Virus record (IMG/VR): IMGVR_UViG_3300008111_000258
Location: 1-29,218 of that record
Strand: one strand, 5' to 3'
DNA from: a virus
DNA: 29,218 bases
Below, one piece after another: positions 1 to 5,900 of this stretch; position 1 is the first letter of the stretch; the number at the start of each line of letters is the position of its first letter. The notes under the pieces are model-generated. The model made no database searches. It saw nothing but the letters and a program-made list of their open reading frames with translations, and was not told the DNA's origin. The position numbers and the translations under genes were made by a program.

Positions 1-141
1 TGCTTCTTCAAATGTAGAATAATCACCATCCCTATATTCGTCTACAAATATATTATACCAGAACAATCCAAATCTTTTGTGTTGTGGGTAGTATCTGGTT
101 GAGTGTCCGTCTGTTACTTTTTTGATGCGATAGTTCTTCAT
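1..141 (-). CDS. Hypothetical protein, 3' end beyond window
   Basis: This is an open frame of 47 codons from an ATG at 141 that runs off the left edge with no stop. The visible residues begin MKNYRIKKVTDGHSTRYYPQ and are rich in Tyr, Arg, Lys and aromatics, with no signal peptide or membrane segment. The start codon shares an ATGA with the stop codon of the gene before it in transcription order, which supports the start and indicates translational coupling. It is the last visible member of a chain of tiny genes starting near 2020. I do not recognise the family, and the protein may be longer than what is seen here. Confidence 0.7.
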   Translation of the reverse strand, partial: MKNYRIKKVTDGHSTRYYPQHKRFGLFWYNIFVDEYRDGDYSTFEEA

Positions 142-323
142 ATATCATAAGGTTGTTGAGGGTCTCGGGTCCAGAGTTTAGAATACACTAACCATTTCTC
201 TTGCTTGTTATCCATCTCGGCATACCAGTGATGTCCATCCACATCAACAGCATCAAGATAATGAATACCTTTGCGGTCATCAATCACACGGGTGACTGAT
301 ACAAACTTTACTTTTTCAACCAT
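138..323 (-). CDS. Hypothetical small protein (61 aa)
   Basis: The 61-residue product starts MVEKVKFVSVTRVIDDRKG. It looks like a small beta-rich domain with several aromatics (WYAEMDNKQEKW) and no membrane segment. The frame is open upstream to 410, but the extra N-terminus is poor in character, and that DNA is used in another frame by a 35-residue membrane protein ending at 326. I therefore place the start at the ATG at 323, two bases after that stop. The stop overlaps the next start as ATGA. Family and function are unknown to me. It probably belongs to the same polycistronic early-type unit as its neighbours. Confidence 0.75.
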   Translation of the reverse strand: MVEKVKFVSVTRVIDDRKGIHYLDAVDVDGHHWYAEMDNKQEKWLVYSKLWTRDPQQPYDI

Positions 324-325
324 AG

Positions 326-433
326 TCAAACTCCGTCTGGTAGATTTCCTGTTAAAGCAAGAATAAGAGAAATAATCATAATAAGAACAAGTCCTATTGG
401 TAGTGGCCATTCTGGTTTTTCTGGGTCAATCAT
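326..433 (-). CDS. Small single-pass membrane protein (35 aa)
   Basis: This is a 35-residue frame that a length cut-off would miss. The protein begins MIDPEKPEWPLPIGLVLIMI and ends NLPDGV. An acidic, proline-rich N-terminus of about 11 residues is followed by a strongly hydrophobic stretch of about 17 residues (Ile/Leu/Val/Met/Ala), giving one likely transmembrane helix and a short polar tail. It fits exactly between its neighbours: the preceding gene stops two bases before its ATG, and it stops two bases before the next ATG. Such tiny membrane proteins are common in T4-like phage accessory regions. The function is unknown. Confidence 0.7.
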   Translation of the reverse strand: MIDPEKPEWPLPIGLVLIMIISLILALTGNLPDGV

Positions 434-435
434 AA

Positions 436-558
436 TCAATTACCGTTAATGATGTTCCAAAATTGTTTAGAATTAGCACCAGGAAGATGTGGTAGTTTCT
501 TCTCCCAGTATCCTGTGATATGATAATACCACGATTTTAGCACATATGGAAGTTTCAT
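436..558 (-). CDS. Hypothetical small protein (40 aa)
   Basis: A 40-residue frame beginning MKLPYVLKSWYYHITGYWEK and ending NIINGN. It is rich in Trp, Tyr and Lys, basic, and without a convincing membrane helix. Its ATG overlaps the stop of the preceding 81-residue gene in an ATGA (555-558), and it ends two bases before the next gene's ATG. The fit between neighbours is the main support, since the product is not recognised. It is too short for default gene-finding cut-offs. Confidence 0.65.
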   Translation of the reverse strand: MKLPYVLKSWYYHITGYWEKKLPHLPGANSKQFWNIINGN

Positions 559-800
559 AGTGCTTCTTCACCCTCCCAGTCAATCTCAACATCTTCAAAC
601 TGTTCTACATTAGTGTAAGGCATAGGATTTGCTGGTCCTCCCATCTCATAATGGATTTTATCAAACAATTCATTAAGCACTAAACTCTCAAATGCTTCTT
701 GGTCTGGATAATCCTCCCAGTCATCAAACATTTCTTTTGTAGGAGTAACTGTGAGAGTTCTTGTGTATGTGACTGTGATTGCTTTGAGTGGGATTTTCAT
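555..800 (-). CDS. Acidic hypothetical protein (81 aa)
   Basis: The protein starts MKIPLKAITVTYTRTLTVTP and ends in a very acidic tail (VEIDWEGEEAL). The first 20 residues look like a beta hairpin. Residues 22-50 (TKEMFDDWEDYPDQEAFESL) look helical and acidic. A TTG one codon upstream is also in frame, but the ATG at 800 forms a TGATG overlap with the preceding stop, so I use the ATG. The stop overlaps the next start as ATGA. The family is unknown to me. A small acidic protein expressed from an accessory operon could be a host-takeover or inhibitor-type protein, but nothing in the sequence proves this. Confidence 0.75.
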   Translation of the reverse strand: MKIPLKAITVTYTRTLTVTPTKEMFDDWEDYPDQEAFESLVLNELFDKIHYEMGGPANPMPYTNVEQFEDVEIDWEGEEAL

Positions 801-1075
801 CAACTTTTTACCTCTTCAGGTTGAACATAAAACAACTCATCACGCCAGTTACGACCAGCAATATCAAAAGTAAAACCTACTCGTCCAATAGAGAATAGAA
901 AGGAGAATAACCTACCATATCCCATACTCATTTGAAAATAAGGCCATTCAATCCAGTTACCATACTCACCATAATCAAAAGCAAGTTGAAGAAGTGAGTA
1001 TCGTTTTGTGGTAAGAAGAGTCATATAATACTCTTTACCATAGTCATTTCTTATACCGAACTGAATTAGTTTCAT
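800..1075 (-). CDS. Hypothetical protein (91 aa), aromatic-rich
   Basis: A 91-residue protein, MKLIQFGIRNDYGKEYYMTL onward, with many Tyr, Phe and Trp residues. A hydrophobic stretch around residues 52-70 (YGRLFSFLFSIGRVGFTF) is probably part of a folded core and is not a clear membrane helix. The ATG at 1075 overlaps the previous stop as ATGA, and its own stop overlaps the next ATG as TGATG. I recall similar short proteins in cyanophage accessory clusters but cannot name a family. The function is unknown. Confidence 0.75.
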   Translation of the reverse strand: MKLIQFGIRNDYGKEYYMTLLTTKRYSLLQLAFDYGEYGNWIEWPYFQMSMGYGRLFSFLFSIGRVGFTFDIAGRNWRDELFYVQPEEVKS

Positions 1076-1266
1076 TGATTTAATTCCTCTGCAAGTTGAA
1101 TCATATCGTTTTTATCCAAAACAATTCTACCATCTTGTGCGTTATAAAACTGAATATTTTCTGCAGCAATAAAAAGAATTGCTGCTACAAGTTTCTCTTC
1201 AGTATCAGCACCATTATTCCGATGCTCCCATACTGCATTCATAAACTCTTGTGCTCGTGTAGTCAT
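1072..1266 (-). CDS. Hypothetical small helical protein (64 aa)
   Basis: Starts MTTRAQEFMNAVWEHRNNGA and ends MIQLAEELNQ. Two amphipathic helices are likely (about residues 4-16 and 22-40, the latter alanine-rich), followed by a short strand and a third helix. There is no membrane segment and no cysteine. Both ends are fixed by ATGA overlaps with the neighbouring genes. The protein is not recognised. Confidence 0.75.
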   Translation of the reverse strand: MTTRAQEFMNAVWEHRNNGADTEEKLVAAILFIAAENIQFYNAQDGRIVLDKNDMIQLAEELNQ

Positions 1267-1457
1267 TTATAACTATCCCCCGTAGATTGTTCCTGAAATA
1301 CAAAAACCTCACTCACAGAAAGCATTACATTATCAACGATTGATTGAACTATTGCGTCTTCTGTGGGTGTTTCAGTGTGCTTGAATGCTATACGATAACC
1401 CATCAAGGCACCCTCTTCCACTGCTCGTACCATTATAACATAGGTATTTGGTTTCAT
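1263..1457 (-). CDS. Hypothetical small protein (64 aa)
   Basis: The product begins MKPNTYVIMVRAVEEGALMG and ends FVFQEQSTGDSYK. The pattern is an N-terminal strand, a turn, a helix around residues 32-48 and a C-terminal strand, suggesting a small alpha/beta domain. The start and stop are both embedded in ATGA overlaps (1454-1457 and 1263-1266). I do not recognise the family. It is the second gene of the unit that begins at 2020. Confidence 0.75.
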   Translation of the reverse strand: MKPNTYVIMVRAVEEGALMGYRIAFKHTETPTEDAIVQSIVDNVMLSVSEVFVFQEQSTGDSYK

Positions 1458-2020
1458 TTTGCTTTACCGTGCAGAGGACAATCACCATTTACCCACTTAC
1501 GGCCATCGGGCATATCTTCATTATCCATTACAGGACACTTACAACCCATCATTACAGCAGCATTACTACCAGGAACAATACCATTCCATTCCTTATGCTG
1601 CTCTGCCGTCATTGCTTCCATTTCTTCTTCAGTATAGTCTGGATTATCAGGTTGCTGACAGCGTGAGAGTTTTGCTTTCAGATCATAAATCTCATCCCCC
1701 AACTTACGAAACTCTTTTGCATAATCCTCTGACAGTTTCATCTCATACTCTTCAGCAACCTTACGCATATCCTCTTCACTACGCATATCATTAAATGCAA
1801 GCGAACAAGCACCTTTCATAATACCGATTTCATTATGTCCCATCGTGCGGGCAATATTTCCAAAGAAACGAAAGAGTTGAATGCTGTTAATATCTTCACA
1901 AGGAATCTCAAAGGTATAATGTTCCTCAGGAAGAGTTTCATCATCATAGATTCCAGACCCAATATAACTAGGAGTCCATTCTGTGTCGAAAGAAACTTTG
2001 AGACGTGCTTTGTAGGTCAT
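1454..2020 (-). CDS. Hypothetical protein with C-terminal CxC...CPLHG zinc-like motif (188 aa)
   Basis: First gene of the short-gene operon. I place the start at the ATG at 2020 (MTYKARLKVSFDTEWTP). The frame is open back to a TTG at 2071, but that extension lies inside a hairpin and promoter. Residues 1-60 look beta-rich. Residues 80-130 form a long charged helix or coiled coil (KVAEEYEMKLSEDYAKEFRK). The C-terminus carries GCKCPVMDN followed about 15 residues later by DCPLHG. This Cys-x-Cys / Cys-x2-His arrangement is a common phage C-terminal signature and probably binds zinc; that is from memory of the family. The function is unknown. A sigma70-like promoter lies directly upstream. Confidence 0.8.
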   Translation of the reverse strand: MTYKARLKVSFDTEWTPSYIGSGIYDDETLPEEHYTFEIPCEDINSIQLFRFFGNIARTMGHNEIGIMKGACSLAFNDMRSEEDMRKVAEEYEMKLSEDYAKEFRKLGDEIYDLKAKLSRCQQPDNPDYTEEEMEAMTAEQHKEWNGIVPGSNAAVMMGCKCPVMDNEDMPDGRKWVNGDCPLHGKAK

Positions 2021-2042
2021 TGCTCTTGACTTGTATGAGCCT

Positions 2043-2071
2043 ACTATAAAACCCCTGACCGCGAAAGTCAA
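2043..2071 (-). promoter_or_regulatory. Sigma70-like promoter for the 2020-to-1 operon
   Basis: On the minus strand TTGACT (2071-2066) and TATAGT (2048-2043) are separated by exactly 17 bases, a near-consensus sigma70 promoter. The predicted start lies about 15-20 bases before the ATG at 2020. The -35 and spacer are inside the terminator hairpin. T4-like phages use host sigma70 for early genes, so this operon is probably early. Confidence 0.7.
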
Positions 2072-2075
2072 GGGT
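2051..2075 (-). terminator. Hairpin terminator upstream of the short-gene operon
   Basis: On the minus strand ACCCTTGAC is followed by a 7-base loop and GTCAGGGGT. This gives a 9-bp stem with one G-U pair, followed directly by TTTTAT. It lies downstream of the 57-residue gene ending at 2099 and can serve as its rho-independent terminator. The same DNA carries the -35 and spacer of the next promoter. Confidence 0.65.
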
Positions 2076-2098
2076 GAGTGGACGGTTTTTAAACTGGT

Positions 2099-2272
2099 CT
2101 ATGTTGTTAAAAGTTTTCTACATATTCGCCTACAACTTTGACTATTTTCATCACATTCAGTTAGACATTCAAAATAATCATTCATCAAATCTTGTTTTTC
2201 TTTAAACTCATCAATAGTTTTTTCAAGATGTTGCCAACCCGAAAGTTGATTAAACGAAATTAAATTGTGCAT
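2099..2272 (-). CDS. Small protein with paired CX3C motifs (57 aa)
   Basis: I choose the ATG at 2272 because GGAGG lies five bases upstream; the in-frame TTG at 2290 would place this ribosome site inside the gene. The 57-residue product has a helical N-terminal half (LEKTIDEFKEKQDLMNDYF) and then CLTEC and CRRIC, two CX3C motifs seven residues apart. This spacing suits either a disulfide-linked helical hairpin or a four-Cys metal site. I cannot name the family. The gene seems to be transcribed alone, with a -10 element upstream and a hairpin terminator downstream. Confidence 0.7.
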   Translation of the reverse strand: MHNLISFNQLSGWQHLEKTIDEFKEKQDLMNDYFECLTECDENSQSCRRICRKLLTT

Positions 2273-2277
2273 AATGT

Positions 2278-2282
2278 CCTCC
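2278..2282 (-). promoter_or_regulatory. Ribosome binding site GGAGG
   Basis: GGAGG on the minus strand, five bases before the ATG at 2272. It decides the start against the in-frame TTG at 2290. It is one of the few strong Shine-Dalgarno sites in the window. Confidence 0.7.
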
Positions 2283-2295
2283 ACGCACAAAGAAT

Positions 2296-2304
2296 ATCAT
2301 AACA
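2296..2304 (-). promoter_or_regulatory. Extended -10 promoter candidate
   Basis: TGTTATGAT on the minus strand is a TGn extended -10 with hexamer TATGAT, about 25 bases before the ATG at 2272. I see no convincing -35, so confidence is limited. Confidence 0.4.
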
Positions 2305-2386
2305 AATAATTTTCAGTTCATTTTTATGACCTTACTATTCTACCACTATCTATGTGATTTGTCAGGAATTCTTAACATAACTATAC

Positions 2387-2860
2387 TTAGAATGTATATT
2401 CTCTCCACTCTTGAATGGAAGTATTGCTCAAGATAAATTGCATTTTGTTGTAAGGAGGTCTTGGTTTTCTTGCAAGTTTCATACCAGTTTGCTCTAACAA
2501 AGTATGACCTTTCTTAGTATTACAAGAACTACAAGCGACTACAAGATTTTCCCAAGTGTCTTGACCGCCACGACATTTTGGAATTACGTGGTCGATTGTA
2601 AGTTTTTTTGTTGAACCACAATATTGGCAGGTATGATTATCTCTTTTATAAATCATTGCCCTTGATGGTTTTTGAGCGACAATTTTGGACAAAGGAACCT
2701 TTACATAATCAAGAAGGCGAATTACCCGATTTGATAGAACTTGTGCTTTTTCTTTAAGTAGTAATACGATTGCTCTTTTCCAACTCGTAAGATTGAGTGG
2801 TTCAAAAGAAGAATTTAATACTAAAACCATTGTATTCGGTTGGATTTTTATTCCAGTCAT
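2387..2860 (-). CDS. HNH endonuclease
   Basis: A 157-residue free-standing HNH nuclease. CQYC (78-81) and CSSC (110-113) form the structural zinc site. The catalytic ββα-metal core is LTIDHVIPKCRGG (about 87-99), with D90-H91, then the Asn of WENL (N105) and K116. The N-terminal region with VLNSSFEPLN is typical of the McrA-like/HNH_5 group found in cyanobacteria and their phages. Family members usually start close to residue 11 here, so the internal ATG at 2830 is an alternative start; neither has a strong ribosome site. It could be a homing-type mobile gene or a DNA-processing nuclease. No intron is visible nearby. Confidence 0.9.
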   Translation of the reverse strand: MTGIKIQPNTMVLVLNSSFEPLNLTSWKRAIVLLLKEKAQVLSNRVIRLLDYVKVPLSKIVAQKPSRAMIYKRDNHTCQYCGSTKKLTIDHVIPKCRGGQDTWENLVVACSSCNTKKGHTLLEQTGMKLARKPRPPYNKMQFILSNTSIQEWREYTF

Positions 2861-2883
2861 ACCTTTTAAGAGGCTTACATTAT

Positions 2884-3201
2884 CTAGTCACGTTGTCTCC
2901 AGTCATCTGGTTTGTCACCTGTAAAGAAATCAATAATATCATCAGCACCATTAAATCCTGTGCGATGATTTGATGGATCTGGATCTCCCAAATCAAGAGC
3001 ATTCATAAAATCGTCTAGACTACCTTCCTGCATATTAGGATTAGCAGCACGGCGTCTTGCTTGCCTTAAAAGTGTTGCTGCAGAACGATTTGCTTTTGAC
3101 AACTTTTCTACCCAAATCATCTCACTTAATTCTACGGTTTCTCCTTTTACAATTTTTTCGCAGATTGCTTCAACGCGAAGTCTGTACTGAGTGGAGAGCA
3201 T
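2884..3201 (-). CDS. Conserved hypothetical protein, late promoter (105 aa)
   Basis: Starts MLSTQYRLRVEAICEKIVKG and ends GDKPDDWRQRD. The first 60 residues look all-helical (MIWVEKLSKANRSAATLLRQ followed by the basic ARRRAANPN). The second half is acidic and likely extended. I recall very similar proteins in cyanophage genomes but know no function. An ATAAATA motif lies 21 bases before the start, which would class it as a late gene. It has no cysteine-rich or membrane element. Possible roles are virion assembly or late regulation, but the sequence does not decide. Confidence 0.8.
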   Translation of the reverse strand: MLSTQYRLRVEAICEKIVKGETVELSEMIWVEKLSKANRSAATLLRQARRRAANPNMQEGSLDDFMNALDLGDPDPSNHRTGFNGADDIIDFFTGDKPDDWRQRD

Positions 3202-3221
3202 ATGTATTATTCAGATAATGA

Positions 3222-3461
3222 TTATTTATTTCTCGATTCTAACTCATCCATCAATTCCTTTGCAAGTTTATATGAGCGTCTCCACATCAAATACTTCACA
3301 ATAGGGTTTGCAGGATTATGAAGAATCCACCACTTTGTCTTTTCGTATTGTACTCTTGCCAGTTGAGTAAGCATATAAAATGCCCTTGCTACTGATTGGT
3401 CTGTAATAATCAGATAAGCAACACAAAAGAAAATAATAAAGTAAATGTATGTTGAATTCAT
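3222..3461 (-). CDS. Membrane-anchored hypothetical protein (79 aa)
   Basis: The first 20 residues (MNSTYIYFIIFFCVAYLIIT) form one clear transmembrane helix. The rest is amphipathic and basic, including WWILHNPANPIVKYLMWRR and a charged C-terminal helix. The likely topology is a single-pass protein with most of its mass on one side of the host membrane. The ATG at 3461 lies two bases after the stop of the preceding 56-residue gene (3463). I recall similar cyanophage proteins without assigned function. Confidence 0.75.
   Translation of the reverse strand: MNSTYIYFIIFFCVAYLIITDQSVARAFYMLTQLARVQYEKTKWWILHNPANPIVKYLMWRRSYKLAKELMDELESRNK
3223..3229 (-). promoter_or_regulatory. T4-type late promoter motif ATAAATA
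   Basis: ATAAATA on the minus strand, 21 bases before the ATG at 3201. It is in the same position as the motifs before the virion genes further right. It lies at the end of the preceding 79-residue gene. Confidence 0.5.
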
Positions 3462-3462
3462 T

Positions 3463-3633
3463 TTATGGATTATGATAAGCTTTCAAATCATAAAGATATT
3501 CGAGAATATTCACTTTCAATGCTTCAAGTTCTTTTTCACATTGTAACTTTTTGGCAATCGTCCTAATTTCTGGGTGATTTGTTTGCAAATCTTCCAACAT
3601 CAAATCAAGTGCCTGAAGTTCTTTTTGTGTCAT
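3463..3633 (-). CDS. Small helical protein (56 aa)
   Basis: A 56-residue frame just below common cut-offs: MTQKELQALDLMLEDLQTNH at the start and DLKAYHNP at the end. It is almost entirely helical and heptad-like (EKELEALKVNILEYLYDLKA), so a short coiled coil is likely. It ends two bases before the next start (3461) and overlaps the end of the preceding gene by 29 bases in another frame. The overlap is long for this genome but still normal for phage. The function is unknown. Confidence 0.65.
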   Translation of the reverse strand: MTQKELQALDLMLEDLQTNHPEIRTIAKKLQCEKELEALKVNILEYLYDLKAYHNP

Positions 3634-3793
3634 TTGGTTTTATGATTAGAGGACAAGTTGGAATTGATTGCTTAATAACTTGAACGATTTCTATTCTTTG
3701 TTGATTTGTTAAACCAACTACTCTACTTAGTCTACCAATAATAGAAAATGCATCATAGCATGATATGGTTGTTGTAAGAAACAGAGCAACCAT
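3605..3793 (-). CDS. Short secreted or lipoprotein-like protein (62 aa)
   Basis: Starts MVALFLTTTISCYDAFSIIG. A short hydrophobic N-terminus ends in ISC, which loosely resembles a lipobox, so export and lipidation are possible; the basic N-region normal for a signal peptide is missing. The remainder (GLTNQQRIEIVQVIKQSIP then CPLIIKPND) reads as a small conserved domain I recall from cyanophages. The last 29 bases overlap the next gene. The function is unknown and no ribosome site is evident. Confidence 0.65.
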   Translation of the reverse strand: MVALFLTTTISCYDAFSIIGRLSRVVGLTNQQRIEIVQVIKQSIPTCPLIIKPNDTKRTSGT

Positions 3794-3815
3794 GGCGGTT
3801 TATTTAATTCTACTA

Positions 3816-4091
3816 CTATTTAACATCAAAGCAAATATTTTCTTCACCATAGTTAATTACTATCTCTTCTCCAGCAGCAATATCCTTAATAGCAAAATGC
3901 TCCATAATCATATTTACATGGTCTCTCTTCCAATCCGCATTTGGTTCATAAGAATGATTGTAAAGACCAATGTCATACCTATAAATCAAAAAATTAAGAT
4001 TATTTAGTTTGAATAGACCAGTGCTCGTTTCCTGTTTTAGGAACCCAAGTACAGTATTGTCGATTAATTGAGACCAAAAAGAACATATCAT
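3816..4091 (-). pseudogene. SET-domain methyltransferase remnant, C-terminal half only
   Basis: The C-terminal part carries the hallmarks of a SET lysine methyltransferase: LYNHSYEPNADW (about 43-54, the NHSxxPN signature) and DIAAGEEIVINYGEE (about 70-84, the ExxxxxYG end of the pseudoknot). A full SET domain of this type is around 110-130 residues and starts with a GxGxF/A motif. That half is missing. The first 30 codons of this frame lie inside another gene (4000-4203) in a different frame and do not resemble SET. A CTAAATA motif occurs at 4001-4007, but no good ATG follows in frame; only a TTG at 3989 would open the recognisable part. I read this as a 5'-truncated remnant. Confidence 0.6.
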
Positions 4092-4203
4092 CAGTCTCTT
4101 GCTCTACTTCCATTGCATGAAGTGATTGCATGATATTCACAAAGCGATTTTTGGCTTTGCTGCTTTTTGGAGTGATGTTGACGAACTTACGTTTGATCTT
4201 CAT
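4000..4203 (-). CDS. Hypothetical basic protein (67 aa)
   Basis: I place the start at the ATG at 4203 (MKIKRKFVNITPKSSKAKNR). The frame stays open to 4260, but that extension covers a promoter and hairpin. The N-terminal 20 residues are strongly basic. The C-terminal part (MFFLVSINRQYCTWVPKTGN then EHWSIQTK) looks like a small beta sheet. I recall related short cyanophage proteins of unknown role. It is the first gene after the terminator-promoter element at 4225-4258, and its end overlaps the nominal SET-remnant frame. Confidence 0.7.
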   Translation of the reverse strand: MKIKRKFVNITPKSSKAKNRFVNIMQSLHAMEVEQETDDMFFLVSINRQYCTWVPKTGNEHWSIQTK

Positions 4204-4224
4204 TGTTTTGTTTGTGTTGAATGT

Positions 4225-4233
4225 ACTATAGCA
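4225..4233 (-). promoter_or_regulatory. Extended -10 promoter after terminator
   Basis: TGCTATAGT on the minus strand is an extended -10 (TGn plus TATAGT), seven bases past the terminator stem and 21 bases before the ATG at 4203. No clear -35 is seen, which is acceptable for an extended -10 promoter. Confidence 0.5.
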
Positions 4234-4240
4234 CAGAAAA

Positions 4241-4258
4241 GGGGTCAGTGACGACCCC
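4241..4258 (-). terminator. Hairpin terminator after the helicase gene
   Basis: On the minus strand GGGGTC, a 6-base loop and GACCCC are followed by TTTTCTG. The stem begins 24 bases after the helicase stop at 4282. The stem is short but all the outer pairs are G-C, and the T run is at the right place for a rho-independent terminator. Confidence 0.6.
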
Positions 4259-4281
4259 AATGTGACAGATTTAGAAGTGGT

Positions 4282-5850
4282 TCATACAAAAAATCTTTCC
4301 AATGTTCCATCAAAAGCCCAGTTTTGAATTTGGTTTTCTATTGATTTGTTACAATGTGGACAAGACAATTCTTTTTGGTTAAAAGATATTGGTTGATCCA
4401 ATTTTGTGACATCGTAAAGATATTGGTATCCAACTAAAACAGAGTTGACATAGAGTTTTTTAAATTCTTCTAGAGAATCTTTCCAAGTTCTTTTAACTTT
4501 TGGATTTTCGGGATACCAAATATCAAATATATTTGCAACTTTAATGGTTTCTACTACTGTTTCTAAATTAACATCATAATCTTTAGAGTAATTTAACAGA
4601 TATTTGCTCATATTATTTTGATATTCAGACCTAATTAATGACCCCGTACCAACGTTAATCCTCACCATTCTTCCAAAAATTTGAATTGGAATTTGAGTGC
4701 GAACTTCTTTTGGATCTCGAATCCTACAAACAACACATGTTGTTAAATTGTGAAGGTTAATTCCAGATCTCCCCCTATTGATTACAATCAAAAACCTCAC
4801 TTGATCCTGCGGATCTTGCAACCTCTTAAACAACTCTGCTGGAGTAGAAACTCTTTCATATCCACCATTCAAATCATGTATACGAATTCCACCACTACTA
4901 TCTTCTACCATAGTGGCAATCATTTTTTCATTTTCTGAGTATCCAATTGAAAGAAGATAATTTGAAATAACAGATTTGACTTCATCAATGGGACAACCCC
5001 AAATTCCTCTCTGGTCTCCAGCAATAAAGAGACCACTCAATTTTGGTACAATATTGTGATCATTAATTGCCAGTTCCTTAAGTTTTGCTTCTCTATCAAA
5101 CAAAATATCAACACTTTCTTCTACTGAGGATTGGATACAATATTTACCGTTATTTTTAACATAAGGATATTCTTTTGTGTTATTGATCCATGCTTGTGAA
5201 GAAAGAATTACTTCCAATTTGGCAAGATCACTACAAACCTGAAACATCGGAGAAAGATACTTATCTCCTTTATGGTGTTGAGTAGGTGTTGCAGTAAATC
5301 CCAAGATTCTAGGATTTTCTTCCCTCCACCTCATAATCCTACGAATAGTCTCTGCACTATATTCGGAATGATAACCAAAATTGATGATATATGCTTCTGG
5401 ACCTTCATCCCCACAACCAGTAAATTGATGAGCTTCTTCAATACAAAGAACAGATTTCTTTGCATATTTGACAAGTCTATCAAAATTTACAGTATAGTAA
5501 GTATGAGTACAAGAAATACAATATACAACATCATCATTATCTTCAGTTACGTCAAGAACAGATGATACTGGATTATCCAAATATCTAAATTTATATTCAC
5601 TATTGCTCAATTCTTTTACATTTTCAAATGTACCATCATTAGCAACTTCATTAGTTGGGGAAAGTCTAATAATGTACTTTAAATCTGGAAATGCCTCTTT
5701 AAGAATTACTGGCATTTCTTTATCTTGGAAAAATGATTTTCCACATCCTGTTTGGAGTTGAAAGATTTTAATCTTATTGTTTGTAAAATCTTCGCTAACT
5801 ACTGTTTTTTTAAAATCATCAGCAAACTGCTGATATGCTGTTTTTTTCAT
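4282..5850 (-). CDS. SF2 DNA/RNA helicase (DEAH-like)
   Basis: A 522-residue superfamily 2 helicase or translocase. Motifs in order: Walker A QTGCGKS (33-39), motif II EEAH (138-141, a DEAH variant with Glu first), motif III FTATP (185-189), motif V NRGRSGINLHN (358-368) and motif VI QIFGRMVR (390-397). The layout resembles the ResIII/type III restriction helicase group. A single CPHC (497-500) near the C-terminus could be half of a zinc knuckle. No nuclease, methylase or specificity domain is attached and no such partner is next to it. AGGA five bases before the ATG at 5850 supports the start. It appears distinct from T4 UvsW. It could act in replication, recombination or counter-defence; the sequence does not decide. 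Confidence 0.85.
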   Translation of the reverse strand: MKKTAYQQFADDFKKTVVSEDFTNNKIKIFQLQTGCGKSFFQDKEMPVILKEAFPDLKYIIRLSPTNEVANDGTFENVKELSNSEYKFRYLDNPVSSVLDVTEDNDDVVYCISCTHTYYTVNFDRLVKYAKKSVLCIEEAHQFTGCGDEGPEAYIINFGYHSEYSAETIRRIMRWREENPRILGFTATPTQHHKGDKYLSPMFQVCSDLAKLEVILSSQAWINNTKEYPYVKNNGKYCIQSSVEESVDILFDREAKLKELAINDHNIVPKLSGLFIAGDQRGIWGCPIDEVKSVISNYLLSIGYSENEKMIATMVEDSSGGIRIHDLNGGYERVSTPAELFKRLQDPQDQVRFLIVINRGRSGINLHNLTTCVVCRIRDPKEVRTQIPIQIFGRMVRINVGTGSLIRSEYQNNMSKYLLNYSKDYDVNLETVVETIKVANIFDIWYPENPKVKRTWKDSLEEFKKLYVNSVLVGYQYLYDVTKLDQPISFNQKELSCPHCNKSIENQIQNWAFDGTLERFFV

Positions 5851-5900
5851 AAATTCCTAATTGCTTTTACGCTGATTAATTTTTAAGAGAAGTATCTCAC

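Noticed and set aside
324-410. N-terminal extension MATTNRTCSYY of the 61-residue gene
   Set aside because: It is the shadow of a 35-residue membrane protein in another frame that fits exactly between its neighbours.
2021-2071. TTG start extending the 188-residue gene
   Set aside because: The extension lies in a hairpin and overlaps the -35 and -10 of its own promoter.
3954-3976. Short ATG frame following CTAAATA near the SET remnant
   Set aside because: It gives only about 20 residues without character and would be out of frame with the SET motifs.
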